Program-made: the position numbers and the translations under genes
Shown here: one piece after another, positions 1 through 9,183 of the stretch
Position numbering within the stretch: position 1 is the stretch's first letter
Layout: every line of letters begins with the position of its first letter
Notes under the pieces: model-generated
The model's input: only the letters and a program-made list of their open reading frames with translations
Told to the model about the DNA's origin: nothing
Database searches by the model: none
Origin: QHXM01 sp963697975
GTDB lineage: Bacteria; Acidobacteriota; Blastocatellia; Pyrinomonadales; Pyrinomonadaceae
Reading direction: 5' to 3'
DNA length: 64,000 bases
Assembly: GCA_963697975.1 (NCBI GenBank)
Contig: OY969111.1
Span: 558,001 to 622,000 of the forward strand

Positions 1-182
1 ACCTTGAGCGGCTCGTCCCCGGCCTTTTCCCCGACCTGGGTCAAGGCACTGTAGAAAATTCTCTCTGCCGTCGATTTCTTCCCGCCCAACATCACGCCGT
101 TGATAAACTTAGTCACCAACGGATTGTTGTAGACCGGATCGGGCAGCACCTCGCGTCTTTCGGCAACTCTTCGTCTTGGCAT
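1..182 (-). CDS. rpsG: 30S ribosomal protein S7, partial
   Basis: The reverse strand reads MPRRRVAERREVLPD and continues through the INGVMLGGKK stretch typical of the S7 N-terminus; the rest lies beyond the left edge. S7 binds the 3' major domain of 16S rRNA and nucleates 30S head assembly. It follows rpsL on the same strand, the usual str-operon order, but about 86 bp separate the two genes and a palindromic repeat occupies the gap. The ATG at 182 is the natural start. Only about 60 residues are visible, but the family assignment is secure. Confidence 0.95.
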   Translation of the reverse strand, partial: MPRRRVAERREVLPDPVYNNPLVTKFINGVMLGGKKSTAERIFYSALTQVGEKAGDEPLK

Positions 183-194
183 AATCTTTTCTAA

Positions 195-271
195 GTGATG
201 GGTGATAAGTGATGGGTGATAAGAGAAAGTCAGTTCTTTCTTATTCACCTATTACCTATCACTAATTACTA
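195..271. repeat. palindromic repeat, GTGATGG heptad family, copy 1
   Basis: The left arm is built of 7-bp units (GTGATGG, GTGATAA, repeated), followed by GAGAAAG. The right arm is a degenerate inverse of the same units. Related copies lie at 21821-21898 and 53634-53710. It fills the rpsL-rpsG gap, and the rpsL stop codon (269-271) falls at its end. The transcript could fold into a long imperfect hairpin inside the ribosomal protein operon. Confidence 0.8.
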
Positions 272-673
272 TTTCTTACCTTTAGCGGCACCGGCAGCGC
301 CCGCCTTCGGGCGTTTCGCGCCGTACTTGGAGCGTCCCTGTTTGCGGTCGGCGACGCCGACGGAGTCGAGCGTGCCGCGAATGACGTGATACCGCACGCC
401 CGGCAAATCCTTCACGCGACCGCCGCGAATGAGCACAATCGAGTGCTCCTGCAAATTGTGTCCAACGCCCGGAATGTAGGTTGTGACCTCAATTCCATTG
501 GTCAGGCGCACGCGGGCGACCTTGCGCAGAGCCGAGTTTGGTTTCTTCGGCGTTTGCGTGTAGACGCGCGTGCAGACGCCGCGACGTTGCGGCGATTCCT
601 GAAGCGCCGGGCTGGCCGTTTTGTACTTCACCGCTTGGCGGCCTTTGCGAACAAGCTGATTAATTGTCGGCAC
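269..673 (-). CDS. rpsL: 30S ribosomal protein S12
   Basis: The 134-residue product starts PTINQLVRKGR after the initiator and contains the conserved TPKKPNSALRK and PGVRYHVIRG blocks, including the lysines where streptomycin-resistance changes map in other bacteria (family knowledge). S12 sits at the decoding centre. A GTG start at 673 is chosen because S12 proteins begin there and an AAGAGGAT ribosome site lies just upstream; an open frame runs on to 874, but that extension has no S12 homology. The C-terminal tail is rich in Ala, Gly and Lys. rpsG follows on the same strand. Confidence 0.97.
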   Translation of the reverse strand: MPTINQLVRKGRQAVKYKTASPALQESPQRRGVCTRVYTQTPKKPNSALRKVARVRLTNGIEVTTYIPGVGHNLQEHSIVLIRGGRVKDLPGVRYHVIRGTLDSVGVADRKQGRSKYGAKRPKAGAAGAAKGKK

Positions 674-1156
674 TGCTCTTTTATCCTCTTTACGGAAGAT
701 CACGCTTACAAAAAGCGCAAAAAGGTGCTCAACCTGCCTCTTTCCGAAACCTGTTCGGCAGTCAGCGCAGATGGGCTGCCCTGTAACAAAAATGTGGTTT
801 GAGGGATGTCTTGGGTACAAAAGGGTGTGGATAATGGCTTCCCCCGAAGCCGAAACTTTTCTGTGGCGTCGCATCCTTAAAGATGAGCGGGTTTTTCAAC
901 CAATCGCGCGCTCATGAGTGGAAGCGAGCCGAGGATTTCGTCATCCCTTTTCGCGCCTCACGAACATTTTTACGCCACAATATTTGTCAAGCGGCTGTTT
1001 CAATACCGACGCGACAGCCGGGCAACGCCTCCACACCGACCAAAACCTGCTAAGCGTTGCACTGTAGAAATCAGACTGTTAGTCCGAAACGAGAGACTAT
1101 ACGGATAAAGACTTTATCTGTCAAGCGCGGGGGAGCGAGGTCGAGCAAATCCCTCT
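674..1156 (-). other. upstream region of the str operon, no gene seen
   Basis: About 480 bp with no credible gene on either strand; small open frames here have no recognisable features. On the minus strand a TTGACA hexamer (985-990) could be a -35 element for rpsL, but no good -10 is found at the expected distance, so no promoter is claimed. Confidence 0.4.
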
Positions 1157-1900
1157 TTACGGTGAATCCTCAAGCGCGTTCTTAGCCTCGCTCGCCATTT
1201 TCGTTGCGAGTTGCCCGGCGGCAGCGTCCGGCAGGTCGCGCAGGATGTCGCGCAGTTTTGCCAGAGCATCCTGCGTCTCTTTCATGTTTTCCTGATAGCT
1301 CTGCTGACGCTGGGCTACGTCTTCCGGCTCGCTCCCTTCAGTAAAGGGCTTGCGGTGGTCGCCGCTTGCCAGCCAACGCTGAATCTTTGCCAGACTCGCG
1401 TTGACGTTTCGTCTGGCGCGTGGGAGGCGGCGTTCGGGCACGGCGAGCGTCCTAATGAGCGTCTCCATAAAATTTTCGCGCTCGGCGTAAGCGCCGACGC
1501 TGATTAATCCCCACATCGTGCCGCCGCCTGCCTCTAAATATTTCAGCCCCCAGAGCGCAGAGCCGAATTTGTTGAACGCTTCGCGAGTATCATCCACCTG
1601 TATGCGCTTCGCCTCGTAAGCCCCGAGCTTGTATGCCGCTGAAAGAAGCCGAGCAGCAAGCGCGTCGTTGGCGGGACGTTTACAGTTCACCCAGTATTCA
1701 AACGCCTGCTTCTGCCCGACGGTTGAATAATCCTGCGTCTTCTCTCCATAATAATTCGTAAACTTTTCCAGCCCGAACTTCAGCACCTGCTGGCAGGACA
1801 TCTTGAATTCCGGCCTTTCAGCATCCTGAGCATAAACCACTGGCGCAAACGCCAGCGCGAGCAGCACGGGGAGAGTGATTCGCAGGATTAGTTTTTGCAT
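1157..1900 (-). CDS. secreted protein of unknown function
   Basis: A 247-residue product with a clear Sec signal peptide (residues 1 to about 25, ending VVYAQ). The ATG at 1900 is preferred over an upstream in-frame ATG because a GAGGTGG site precedes it. The mature part is alpha-helical in character, with two cysteines (MSCQQVL and WVNCKRP) that could form a disulfide, a glycine-rich EAGGGTMWG segment, and a charged helical C-terminus. No family is recognised. It stands alone between the str operon and a TPR lipoprotein. Probably periplasmic. Confidence 0.8.
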   Translation of the reverse strand: MQKLILRITLPVLLALAFAPVVYAQDAERPEFKMSCQQVLKFGLEKFTNYYGEKTQDYSTVGQKQAFEYWVNCKRPANDALAARLLSAAYKLGAYEAKRIQVDDTREAFNKFGSALWGLKYLEAGGGTMWGLISVGAYAERENFMETLIRTLAVPERRLPRARRNVNASLAKIQRWLASGDHRKPFTEGSEPEDVAQRQQSYQENMKETQDALAKLRDILRDLPDAAAGQLATKMASEAKNALEDSP

Positions 1901-2152
1901 TCCAACCACCTCAATCTGACAGGAATGGCCTGTCGTCATCTTAATGTCGATTCAAATCTCAACGAGCGCCGCAGGCGTCGTCTCGCTGCCAGACGAGGGC
2001 ACGCACATCGTTTTGCTCGCCCCACAACTCGCGCGCATGAAAACAAGAAGCGCAGAGAATGAATAAAGACCGGCGAGGCTTTTTGAAAGTTCTGCCGATC
2101 TTTACTCTTTACGAATTCGCTATCATCAATCTGGCCTGACGCTACAAAGAGT

Positions 2153-2926
2153 CTAAGGAGTTTCGGGCGTCGGGCTGAGATTCGCACCCATGTTCGCGTT
2201 CGCGCCGTTGGCATTCTTCGCTCCCTGCCGCTTGGCGATGGCTTCCTGCTGCTTCACCATCGCCTGCCAGCGCTGCAAATTGATTTTGGCGACCTCAAGA
2301 GCCTCCTGCGCGCGATAGTTGTCAGGGTCAATCTCCAAAGACTTTTGAAGCGCGTTGACCGACTCCTGATAGAGCCTCGTCTTGCCGTAAGCTATGCCAA
2401 GCTCATACTGGCTATCGCTGTCTTCCGGTTCTAGCTTGACGGCCTGTCGAAACGCCTTGACCGCTTCCTCAGGCTTGCCCAGACGGTTATAAGCCAGCCC
2501 CATATTGAAGTGCGCCTTGGCATCCTTCTGGTTGTGGCGCACATATTTCTGATAAGCTTCGGCAGCCTTTTTATACTCCTCTTCGGCTTCATCCTTTTTA
2601 CCCAGAACTTCAAGGCTCATCGCAAGGCGCAGGTGCGCGTCGGGGAAATCCGGGTCGAGACTAATAGCTCTCTGATATATGTCCGCCGCTGCTTGATCTT
2701 CATCCTTGCGCGCCAGTTCGTTGCCCTGCTCGAAAACCTTCCGCGCTTCTATCTGCTCTGCGGTCAGTTCACGCGGGCCGGATTCCTCAGTTGTGCCGTC
2801 CGCCGTCGCAGATAGATTTGAAGAGTTTGCGTTGACCGCAGGCTGCTCGTTCTTTCCCCCACAACTCATCAGGCTGAGCGCGAGGCACACGATTGCAAGA
2901 ATGATAAAAATTGGTTTCATGACCAT
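2153..2926 (-). CDS. TPR-repeat lipoprotein
   Basis: The 257-residue product begins with a lipoprotein signal; the lipobox LMSC puts the lipidated Cys near residue 22. A low-complexity linker follows, then about four tetratricopeptide repeats (roughly residues 60-205), recognisable by motifs such as FNMGLAYNRLGKPEEAVKAF and YELGIAYGKTRLYQESVNAL. The tail is rich in Ala, Asn and Gly. TPR lipoproteins usually act as scaffolds for envelope complexes; no partner can be named here. The start could be the GTC-linked second ATG two codons later. Confidence 0.88.
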   Translation of the reverse strand: MVMKPIFIILAIVCLALSLMSCGGKNEQPAVNANSSNLSATADGTTEESGPRELTAEQIEARKVFEQGNELARKDEDQAAADIYQRAISLDPDFPDAHLRLAMSLEVLGKKDEAEEEYKKAAEAYQKYVRHNQKDAKAHFNMGLAYNRLGKPEEAVKAFRQAVKLEPEDSDSQYELGIAYGKTRLYQESVNALQKSLEIDPDNYRAQEALEVAKINLQRWQAMVKQQEAIAKRQGAKNANGANANMGANLSPTPETP

Positions 2927-3059
2927 CGCCCGTTTCAGGAGAGAGAATTATTAGTTCAGCAGAACTTTATCTACGCCAAATCAGGCGGCGAGTCAATTGA
3001 AGCGGCGTGCATTCAATTTGAAATTGAACCACTACTCAAATCTGAACTATATTCCACAG

Positions 3060-4268
3060 ATGATGAAAAGATGCATCCTGATTCTTTCCTTCAGTCTTCT
3101 GAACATAGCTTTCGTTTCTTCCCAGGCGCAGACGCTTCGGCTCACGCCGCATAAAATCTCATTGGCGAAGGGCGTCACGTTCAATCTCAATCTCCCGGAA
3201 GAGTTTGAGATTATGGTCGCTGCCGAAGGCTTGAAGCGCCTTCGCTTCATGACGAGGAGTCCTGACAACCGCATCTTCGTCACTGATATGTACAACCTCG
3301 CGGACAACAAAAGAGGCGCGGTTTATATCCTCGATGATTTTGACGAGCGGCGCGGGCGCTTTGGTAAAGTCACGCCCTACATGACGAATCTTCGCAATCC
3401 CAACAGCATCTGCTTTCACACGGACGAGGCGGGCAACAGTTGGTTTTATCTTGCGCTCACAGATCGGTTGGTTCGTTACAGGTATCGAAATGGTGATAAC
3501 GCGCCCACAGGCAGGCCGCAGGTGCTGGCAGAGTTTCCAGACTACGGGCTGAGCTACAAGTATGGCGGCTGGCATCTGACACGGACCATCGCGTTTAGCC
3601 CGACGGGGAAGTTGTATGTGTCAGTCGGCAGCAGTTGCAACGCGTGTGAAGAGAAGGAAGAGATCAGGGCGACTGTGATTGAGATGAATGCGGACGGCTC
3701 GAATCGAAAAGTGTATGCCAAAGGGTTGCGAAACGCTGTCGGCATCAAATGGGTCGGCGCGCAACTGTTCGCCACCAACATGGGCGCAGACCATCTCGGC
3801 GATGACAAGCCATCAGACACGATGTACATCGTCCGGCAGGGTTTGAACTACGGCTGGCCCTATTGCTACCAGCAGCAATCGAGAATCTACGCCGATACGC
3901 AATTCCAGTCTTCATCAAAGAAGGTTAATTGCAGGAACGTCCCTTCGGCGTATGCCGCTTTCGACGCGCATAGCTCGCCGCTCGGTCTGGAGTATTTCGA
4001 TGCGAACAATACTTCACCGAATCTCAGGAACTATTTTCTGGTCGCGCTGCATGGCTCGTCGGATCACAAATTAACTAACGGCCACAGCATCGTGCGCGTG
4101 AAGAGGGGCGCGCGCAGCGAACCGTTCATCAGCGGCTTCCTGCAAAACGGCACGGTGTATGGCCGCCCCGCAGATATTATGCAGATGGGGATGGACGCTT
4201 TTCTCTTTACGGACGACCACGCGGGTGTGGTCTACTATGTTCGCAGAAAAAATCGTTCTCCCCGATGA
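3060..4268 (+). CDS. PQQ-type sugar/sorbosone dehydrogenase-like beta-propeller
   Basis: After a signal peptide (MKRCILIL to SSQAQ) the product resembles soluble glucose/sorbosone dehydrogenases: repeated blades with motifs such as RTIAFSPTGKLYVSVGSSCNAC, KGLRNAVGIKW and the GLNYGWPYC segment typical of this superfamily. These periplasmic enzymes oxidise aldoses or related compounds with PQQ; substrate and cofactor cannot be read from sequence. Length is about 402 residues. The ATG pair at 3060/3063 is chosen because it begins the signal peptide; no strong ribosome site is visible. Its TGA stop overlaps an ATG at 4265 (ATGA) that probably belongs to the next gene, so the two may be coupled. 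Confidence 0.85.
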   Translation: MMKRCILILSFSLLNIAFVSSQAQTLRLTPHKISLAKGVTFNLNLPEEFEIMVAAEGLKRLRFMTRSPDNRIFVTDMYNLADNKRGAVYILDDFDERRGRFGKVTPYMTNLRNPNSICFHTDEAGNSWFYLALTDRLVRYRYRNGDNAPTGRPQVLAEFPDYGLSYKYGGWHLTRTIAFSPTGKLYVSVGSSCNACEEKEEIRATVIEMNADGSNRKVYAKGLRNAVGIKWVGAQLFATNMGADHLGDDKPSDTMYIVRQGLNYGWPYCYQQQSRIYADTQFQSSSKKVNCRNVPSAYAAFDAHSSPLGLEYFDANNTSPNLRNYFLVALHGSSDHKLTNGHSIVRVKRGARSEPFISGFLQNGTVYGRPADIMQMGMDAFLFTDDHAGVVYYVRRKNRSPR

Positions 4269-4542
4269 GAGGTAGAGGATTTTCAGTTATCGTCATTCAA
4301 CCGCGCTTCCCTTTCCCGCTGCCCGCATCATCATCTGCGCGCTCTGGGTTCTTCTTTGCTTAAACACGTCCCCGGCGCAATCTTCAACCACTCGTCTTGA
4401 AGGCATCGTCCAGGACCAAACAGGTGCGCCCATCGCGCGAGCCGCAGTCACACTGAGCAACGATGCTGCCGTCATCGCGGAAGAGACGACAGACGCCGAC
4501 GGGCATTTCAAAATCGATACGGCAACCACGCTCGACGCAACC

Positions 4543-6609
4543 TTGTCCGTCCGCGCTCAGGGCTTCGCGCAATTCGAGAGCAAGCTGAGCACGATTAAAA
4601 CAAACTTGCTGGGGATGGAAATCGTGCTCGCTCCCGCTCCGCTCTCAGAGCAAGTGACCGTGACGGCGACGCGCACCGAAACGCGACTCGGAGAGACCGC
4701 CGCGAGCATCGTCTCCATCTCTTCAACGGAGCTTTCGACGACAGCCGCCGCAACGCTCGACGATGCGCTCCGGCAAGTGCCCGGCTTCACCTTGTTTCGC
4801 AGATCGGGCAGTCGCACGGCCAACCCGACCTCGCAGGGAGTCTCATTGCGCGGCACGGGCGCAAGCGGCGCGAGCCGTGCGGTCGTGATGGCCGACGGCG
4901 TCCCGCTCAACGATCCTTTCGGCGGCTGGATTTACTGGAGCCGTGTTCCGCGCACTTCCATCGACAGCATCGAAGTCTTGCGCGGCGGCGCGTCGCATCT
5001 TTACGGCAGCGCGGCGCTCGGAGGCGTCGTTAACATCTTCACACGGAAGGCGCGCTCGCCCGTTCTTCTGCTTGAAACTTCCTACGGGAATCAACAAACG
5101 GCTGACGCCTCTCTCTTCGCCGCCGGACGCAAAGGCCGATGGGGCGCAAGCGTCAGCGCGGAAACATTCCGCACAGACGGATACATCATCGTGGACGAGG
5201 GCGAGCGCGGGAAAGTGGACGTTGCGGCTAACTCACGAAACACGGTTGCGAGTTTGAAGCTTGAGCGAAAGCTATCAGGCACGGCAAACATCTTCGCCAG
5301 CGCTTCCGTCTTTGGCGAAGCCCGCTCCAATGGCACGCCGCTTCAGATTAATCGCACGCACATTCGCCAGTTTGCTGCCGGGGGCGACTGGCAAACGCAA
5401 CAGGCTGGCGCGTTCACCCTGCGCGCTTACGGCGGCACGCAGGTCTTCGATCAAAACTTCACCGCCGTCAATTCCAACCGCAGCCTTGAGACGCTGACGC
5501 GCGTTCAACGCGTCCCGGCGCAATCAACGGCTCTCTCAGTTCAGTGGTCGCGCGCCATCTTGAAGAGGCAGACGTTCATCGCCGGAGTTGAAGCGCGCGA
5601 GGTGCGCGGCGCGAGCGACGAGATTGTTTACGTGGCCGGGCGACCCACCTCAATCGTCGGCGCGGGCGGACGCGAACGAACCGTCGGGCTATTCTTTGAA
5701 GACATTGTTCGCCTGATTCCCGATTTGTTCGTCACAATTGGAGCGCGCTTTGACCGTTGGCGCAACTTCGATGCTCTTTCCGCGACGCGCCCGTTCTCTT
5801 CCGCCCCGGCGACCAATGTGGCGTTCCCGGATCGCAGCGAAACGGCATTCAGCCCGCACATTTCTCTGCTCTACAAGCCCGCGGACAATCTTTCTCTTTA
5901 CGCTTCTGCGACCCGCGCCTTTCGCCAGCCGACGCTCAACGAGCTTTACAGAAGTTTTCGCGTCGGCGATGTCCTCACGCTGGCGAACGAAAACCTCCGC
6001 GCCGAACGACTGACGAGCGGAGAAGCGGGCGCTAGCTTTAGTTCTTTTAATCAAAAATTAAACACCCGCGCCGCCGTTTTCTGGACAGAGATTTCGCTTC
6101 CGGTCGCCAACGTGACGCTGACAGTCGCGCCCAATCTCATCACGAGACAGAGACAGAATCTGGGGAACACACGCTCGCGCGGTATTGAGCTTGAAGGGGA
6201 CGCGCGCCTGACGGATCATTGGACCGTCTCCGGGGGCTATCTTTTCGCAGATGCGACCGTGTTGAGCTTTCCCGTTAACACCGCGCTCGAAGGATTGCTC
6301 ATTCCGCAAGTGCCGCGTCACCAGTTGACGTTTCAGGCGCGTTACATGAATCCTTCCGTCATCACCATCGGCTTGCAAGGCCGTGCATCGAGCGCACAGT
6401 TTGACGACGATCAAAACCGTCTGCGCCTCGAAAGATATTTCACGCTGGACGCGCTCGCCTCTCGTCGCCTCGCGCGCAACATCGAAGCCTTCATCGCAGC
6501 CGAGAATATTTTCAATCAACGCTACAGCGTCGGCCTGACTCCGGTGAGAACAATCGGCCCGCCGCTGCTTGTGCGCTTTGGCTTCAGATTGCGCTTCGGT
6601 GATAAGTAA
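4543..6609 (+). CDS. TonB-dependent outer membrane receptor (5' end disturbed)
   Basis: The product has a TonB box/plug domain (VTVTATRTETRLGETAAS, LRGTGASGASRAVVMADGVPLND, IEVLRGGASHLYGSAALGGVVNIFT) and a long beta-barrel ending FNQRYSVGL and RFGFRLRFG. It would import a bulky ligand such as a siderophore, cobalamin or glycan, powered by TonB-ExbBD. The listed start at 4543 is only the first permitted codon in this frame. In-frame homology continues upstream to about 4275, with a hydrophobic signal (ICALWVLLCLNTSPAQ) and a carboxypeptidase-regulatory-like segment (GIVQDQTGAPIARAAVTL), but no ATG, GTG or TTG. An ATG at 4265, overlapping the previous stop, lies in another frame, suggesting a one-base frameshift. 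Confidence 0.9.
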   Translation: MSVRAQGFAQFESKLSTIKTNLLGMEIVLAPAPLSEQVTVTATRTETRLGETAASIVSISSTELSTTAAATLDDALRQVPGFTLFRRSGSRTANPTSQGVSLRGTGASGASRAVVMADGVPLNDPFGGWIYWSRVPRTSIDSIEVLRGGASHLYGSAALGGVVNIFTRKARSPVLLLETSYGNQQTADASLFAAGRKGRWGASVSAETFRTDGYIIVDEGERGKVDVAANSRNTVASLKLERKLSGTANIFASASVFGEARSNGTPLQINRTHIRQFAAGGDWQTQQAGAFTLRAYGGTQVFDQNFTAVNSNRSLETLTRVQRVPAQSTALSVQWSRAILKRQTFIAGVEAREVRGASDEIVYVAGRPTSIVGAGGRERTVGLFFEDIVRLIPDLFVTIGARFDRWRNFDALSATRPFSSAPATNVAFPDRSETAFSPHISLLYKPADNLSLYASATRAFRQPTLNELYRSFRVGDVLTLANENLRAERLTSGEAGASFSSFNQKLNTRAAVFWTEISLPVANVTLTVAPNLITRQRQNLGNTRSRGIELEGDARLTDHWTVSGGYLFADATVLSFPVNTALEGLLIPQVPRHQLTFQARYMNPSVITIGLQGRASSAQFDDDQNRLRLERYFTLDALASRRLARNIEAFIAAENIFNQRYSVGLTPVRTIGPPLLVRFGFRLRFGDK

Positions 6610-6614
6610 ATTCA

Positions 6615-6711
6615 AACAGGGATGGACAGGATAGACAGGATAAAAACAGATATGGAATTAGCTGTGAAATCAGTGCCGCTCTTTTCCTTTCTTCATCCTG
6701 TCTATCCCTGC
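6615..6711. repeat. palindromic repeat, GGACAGGATA family
   Basis: The left part repeats GGACAGGATA-like 9-bp units directly after the TonB receptor stop; the right part (about 6695-6710) is their inverse. The intervening ~50 bp forms a loop. A weaker related arrangement (GGATTAACAGG inverted) is seen at 45193-45292. Confidence 0.65.
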
Positions 6712-6812
6712 TAATGCCTTCCGCCTTGCTCTTGATGCTGGTAAACTGCACCGAACCCGTTTTAATAATCCATTGATTTCGGGCGCTCTAAAGCCCGCGA
6801 GGTGATTGACTG

Positions 6813-7079
6813 ATGCCTGAAGAACAAAAGACTGCTAATAATTCACAGACCTACGTGGTCGGCGCTGATGATTTCGAGTTTGAGACCGTTGAGCAGGAGA
6901 ACGGGCAAGCGACCGTTGTGCGCTTCAAGCTCGACGACCCGCGCTATCATGCCGGGGATGTGCTGCTCGTTCTCTCCGGCTCGGAGATACATTTTCACGG
7001 CATGATCGGCCAGATTGGAGAGGGCTACGCCATCGCCTCCGATCACAGAGGCTCATTGCTCCCCGCGACGGTTCAGTAG
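6813..7079 (+). CDS. small protein of unknown function
   Basis: An 88-residue acidic protein without signal peptide or membrane segment. A GAGGTGA ribosome site lies 9 bp before the ATG. The body alternates beta-like segments (ATVVRFKL, GDVLLVLSGSEIHFHG), suggesting a small beta-barrel or OB-like fold, but no family is recognised. It is a single gene between the TonB receptor and a TPR protein, both on the same strand. Confidence 0.7.
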   Translation: MPEEQKTANNSQTYVVGADDFEFETVEQENGQATVVRFKLDDPRYHAGDVLLVLSGSEIHFHGMIGQIGEGYAIASDHRGSLLPATVQ

Positions 7080-7208
7080 AACCGGATGGAACGCGTCTGC
7101 CATTCGGCGTTTTAACCCTTGACGCCGAAACGAAGAGAGGCAGAGAATAAGCCCCTCGATTGAAAAGATACTCGTTGATGGCTCCTTTTAACTCCGGGAG
7201 GCTTTTAT

Positions 7209-7922
7209 ATGAGGCGGTTTTCCTTCTCCTTAATTTCCCTTCTCGTACTACTCGCGTCCGCTGCAACTCAGGCCCAGAATCTGGATTCGGCTAAGGACTA
7301 CGTCAAACGTGGCATCACACGTTTCAGCAAGGGAGATACCGAGGGTGCGATAGCTGACTTTACTAAAGCCATCGAGTTGAATCCGCGCATGACGGAAGCC
7401 CACTTGAATCGCGGCAAAGCGCGCCGCGCTAAGGGCAATCTGGACGGAGCTATCGCAGACTACGAAACGGCCATCGAGCTTGATTCGCGCATGACCTTCA
7501 ACAACCGCGACATCACCCAGGCTTACACCAATCGCGGCTTCATCCGCGCCAACCAGTTCGACCTCGAAGGCGCAATCGCCGACTTTGACAAAGCCATTCA
7601 GGTTTCGCCGAGCGATGCGGATTCCTACATCAAGCGCGCCGAAGCGCGGCTCATCAGAGGCGACTTGCGAGACGCCGTCGCGGATTTTGAAAGAGGCATC
7701 GCGCTCAACCCGCGCAGCAACGCCGCTTCCCTGGCTTACGCCGGACTCGGATTCACACACCTGCTGCAAGGCGACGAAGATGAAGCCCGCAAGGATTTTG
7801 AGAAAAGCCTCAAGCTCAACAGCGAAGGCCGCATCTTCCTCGAACTCCACCTCAAAATTCTTGAAACTCAAATCAAGGAGATCAAGCGGCGTCGCGCGGC
7901 AGACCAACAGCGAGTCGCATAA
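7209..7922 (+). CDS. secreted TPR-repeat protein
   Basis: 237 residues: a signal peptide (ends ATQAQ near residue 22), then about five tetratricopeptide repeats of the type GDTEGAIADFTKAIELNPR, covering most of the mature protein. A GGGAGG ribosome site precedes the ATG. TPR arrays with the NLDGAIADYETAIEL pattern mediate protein-protein contacts, probably in the periplasm. The C-terminus is basic (KEIKRRRAADQQ). It is convergent with the VWFA gene, and a 34-bp stem-loop lies between the two stops. Confidence 0.88.
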   Translation: MRRFSFSLISLLVLLASAATQAQNLDSAKDYVKRGITRFSKGDTEGAIADFTKAIELNPRMTEAHLNRGKARRAKGNLDGAIADYETAIELDSRMTFNNRDITQAYTNRGFIRANQFDLEGAIADFDKAIQVSPSDADSYIKRAEARLIRGDLRDAVADFERGIALNPRSNAASLAYAGLGFTHLLQGDEDEARKDFEKSLKLNSEGRIFLELHLKILETQIKEIKRRRAADQQRVA

Positions 7923-7929
7923 ACTAAAA

Positions 7930-8010
7930 AAGCCGTAAATCGTAAATCGCGAATCGTCAATAGAAACTGCTTTCTCTATTGACGATTCACGATTTACGAT
8001 TTACGGCTTT
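7930..8010. repeat. palindromic repeat, CGTAAAT heptad family; likely bidirectional terminator
   Basis: The arms 7930-7963 and 7976-8009 are inverted repeats of 34 bp with one mismatch and a 12-base loop. Each arm is a run of 7-bp units (CGTAAAT, CGCGAAT, CGTCAAT). It sits between two convergent stop codons, with an A-run on the left and CTTT on the right, so it could end transcription in both directions. A sister copy lies at 50121-50190. Confidence 0.85.
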
Positions 8011-8011
8011 C

Positions 8012-8956
8012 TTATCTCGTGTATCCCGTCGGATGTTCTATCTCGACATCTTTCCTGCCCGAATTGACCTCAATACGGTGAAACCCTTTTTTCGGATGCG
8101 TTGAGAGATAGGTCAGCGCGATTTGCCGTGTGAGCGTTCCGGCGAGTTCCTTGAGGTAGGGATCGAAACTCACAGGCGCTCCCGTCCCCTGAAAGAAGGC
8201 GCGCCCGCCTGTGTCATCCGCGAGCAGTTCGAGCGCGCCTTGCCCGTTGGAGCTTAGTCTCAGGTTGTTGGCTGACGTGACGGTCGGCGCGTAGAAGGAA
8301 TAGACGGCGACTGACTGTCGTTGCGCTTCCTTGATGGCGCGTTGCAAATCAATGCTCTGCGAGGGCGTCGAGCTATCGAAGCCGTGCGAGGTGTCCACTC
8401 CGTCTGAGACGACCAGCATGGCGCGGCGTCCTTTCGGCATCGCCTCGAATCGCCTGAGTCCTTCGATAATCTCGACGTAAGGATTATAGGGAGCGGCGTT
8501 TGCCGAGCCGAGGGGAACACGCAACGATTCGGCGGCTCGATCCAGATCGGCGGTGAACCTCTGGCGGATTTGGAGCGCGCCGCTCCTGATGTAACCGACC
8601 ATCACGCGCGAGCCGCGCGGCAAGCGGCGGATGAACTCGCCGAGCGGCTTGATCTCGTTGCTGATAGATGTCACCACGTCGTCTTGAATGAGAATGGCGA
8701 CGGAGATGGGCGTCTCTGTGCCGTAGGCGCGGATGGAGAGAATTTTTTGCTCTTCGCCATCCTCGCGCACCGTCAACTCGCCGATTTGCTGCAACTCCCG
8801 CTGCACGGCATCACTGCCGCGATGGCGGATCGTGATTGGAATGGTCACAGAGCGCACCCCGCCGCGCGGTTGACCGTTGGCTTCTATCCCGACAACTACG
8901 CCAATGAGCGCGAGTATTAAGATCACGCTGCTGATTCGTCTCTTCGGGCTGGGCAT
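8012..8956 (-). CDS. secreted VWFA-domain protein, acidobacterial type
   Basis: 314 residues with an N-terminal signal/anchor (VILILALIGVVVG). The pattern TIPITIRHRGSDAV...LTVREDGEEQKI, then SVAILIQDDV, RAMLVVSDGVDTS and YSFYAPT, matches the VWFA-related proteins abundant in Acidobacteria. The usual metal-site motif DxSxS is replaced by IQDDVVTS, so metal binding is uncertain. The C-terminus (GFHRIEVNSGRKDVEI) resembles the family end. Such proteins are envelope-exposed with unknown roles. It is convergent with the preceding TPR gene. Confidence 0.85.
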   Translation of the reverse strand: MPSPKRRISSVILILALIGVVVGIEANGQPRGGVRSVTIPITIRHRGSDAVQRELQQIGELTVREDGEEQKILSIRAYGTETPISVAILIQDDVVTSISNEIKPLGEFIRRLPRGSRVMVGYIRSGALQIRQRFTADLDRAAESLRVPLGSANAAPYNPYVEIIEGLRRFEAMPKGRRAMLVVSDGVDTSHGFDSSTPSQSIDLQRAIKEAQRQSVAVYSFYAPTVTSANNLRLSSNGQGALELLADDTGGRAFFQGTGAPVSFDPYLKELAGTLTRQIALTYLSTHPKKGFHRIEVNSGRKDVEIEHPTGYTR

Positions 8957-9183
8957 CGCTCCTCCTCTAATTTCTCAGGCTTGATAGCTGCCATGATATT
9001 ACAGGGCGTGAGATTGCTCCAAGCTGGGAAATTTAACGCTTCTTTTTGGGGCTGGCTAACACGGGCGCGCTCTTGCTATGATTCGCCATCCCTTGTGTGT
9101 GTTGAATAGATGTGCGCTGGACGACTCACGTTTGCCCGTCGCTTGTAGTGAGACTCAACAGGGGAAGCCGGAGAAAAGTTAAA

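Noticed and set aside
674..874. N-terminal extension of S12
   Set aside because: Open in frame but without ribosome site or homology; S12 begins at the GTG 673.
985..990. TTGACA as the str operon promoter
   Set aside because: No acceptable -10 at 16-18 bp on the minus strand.
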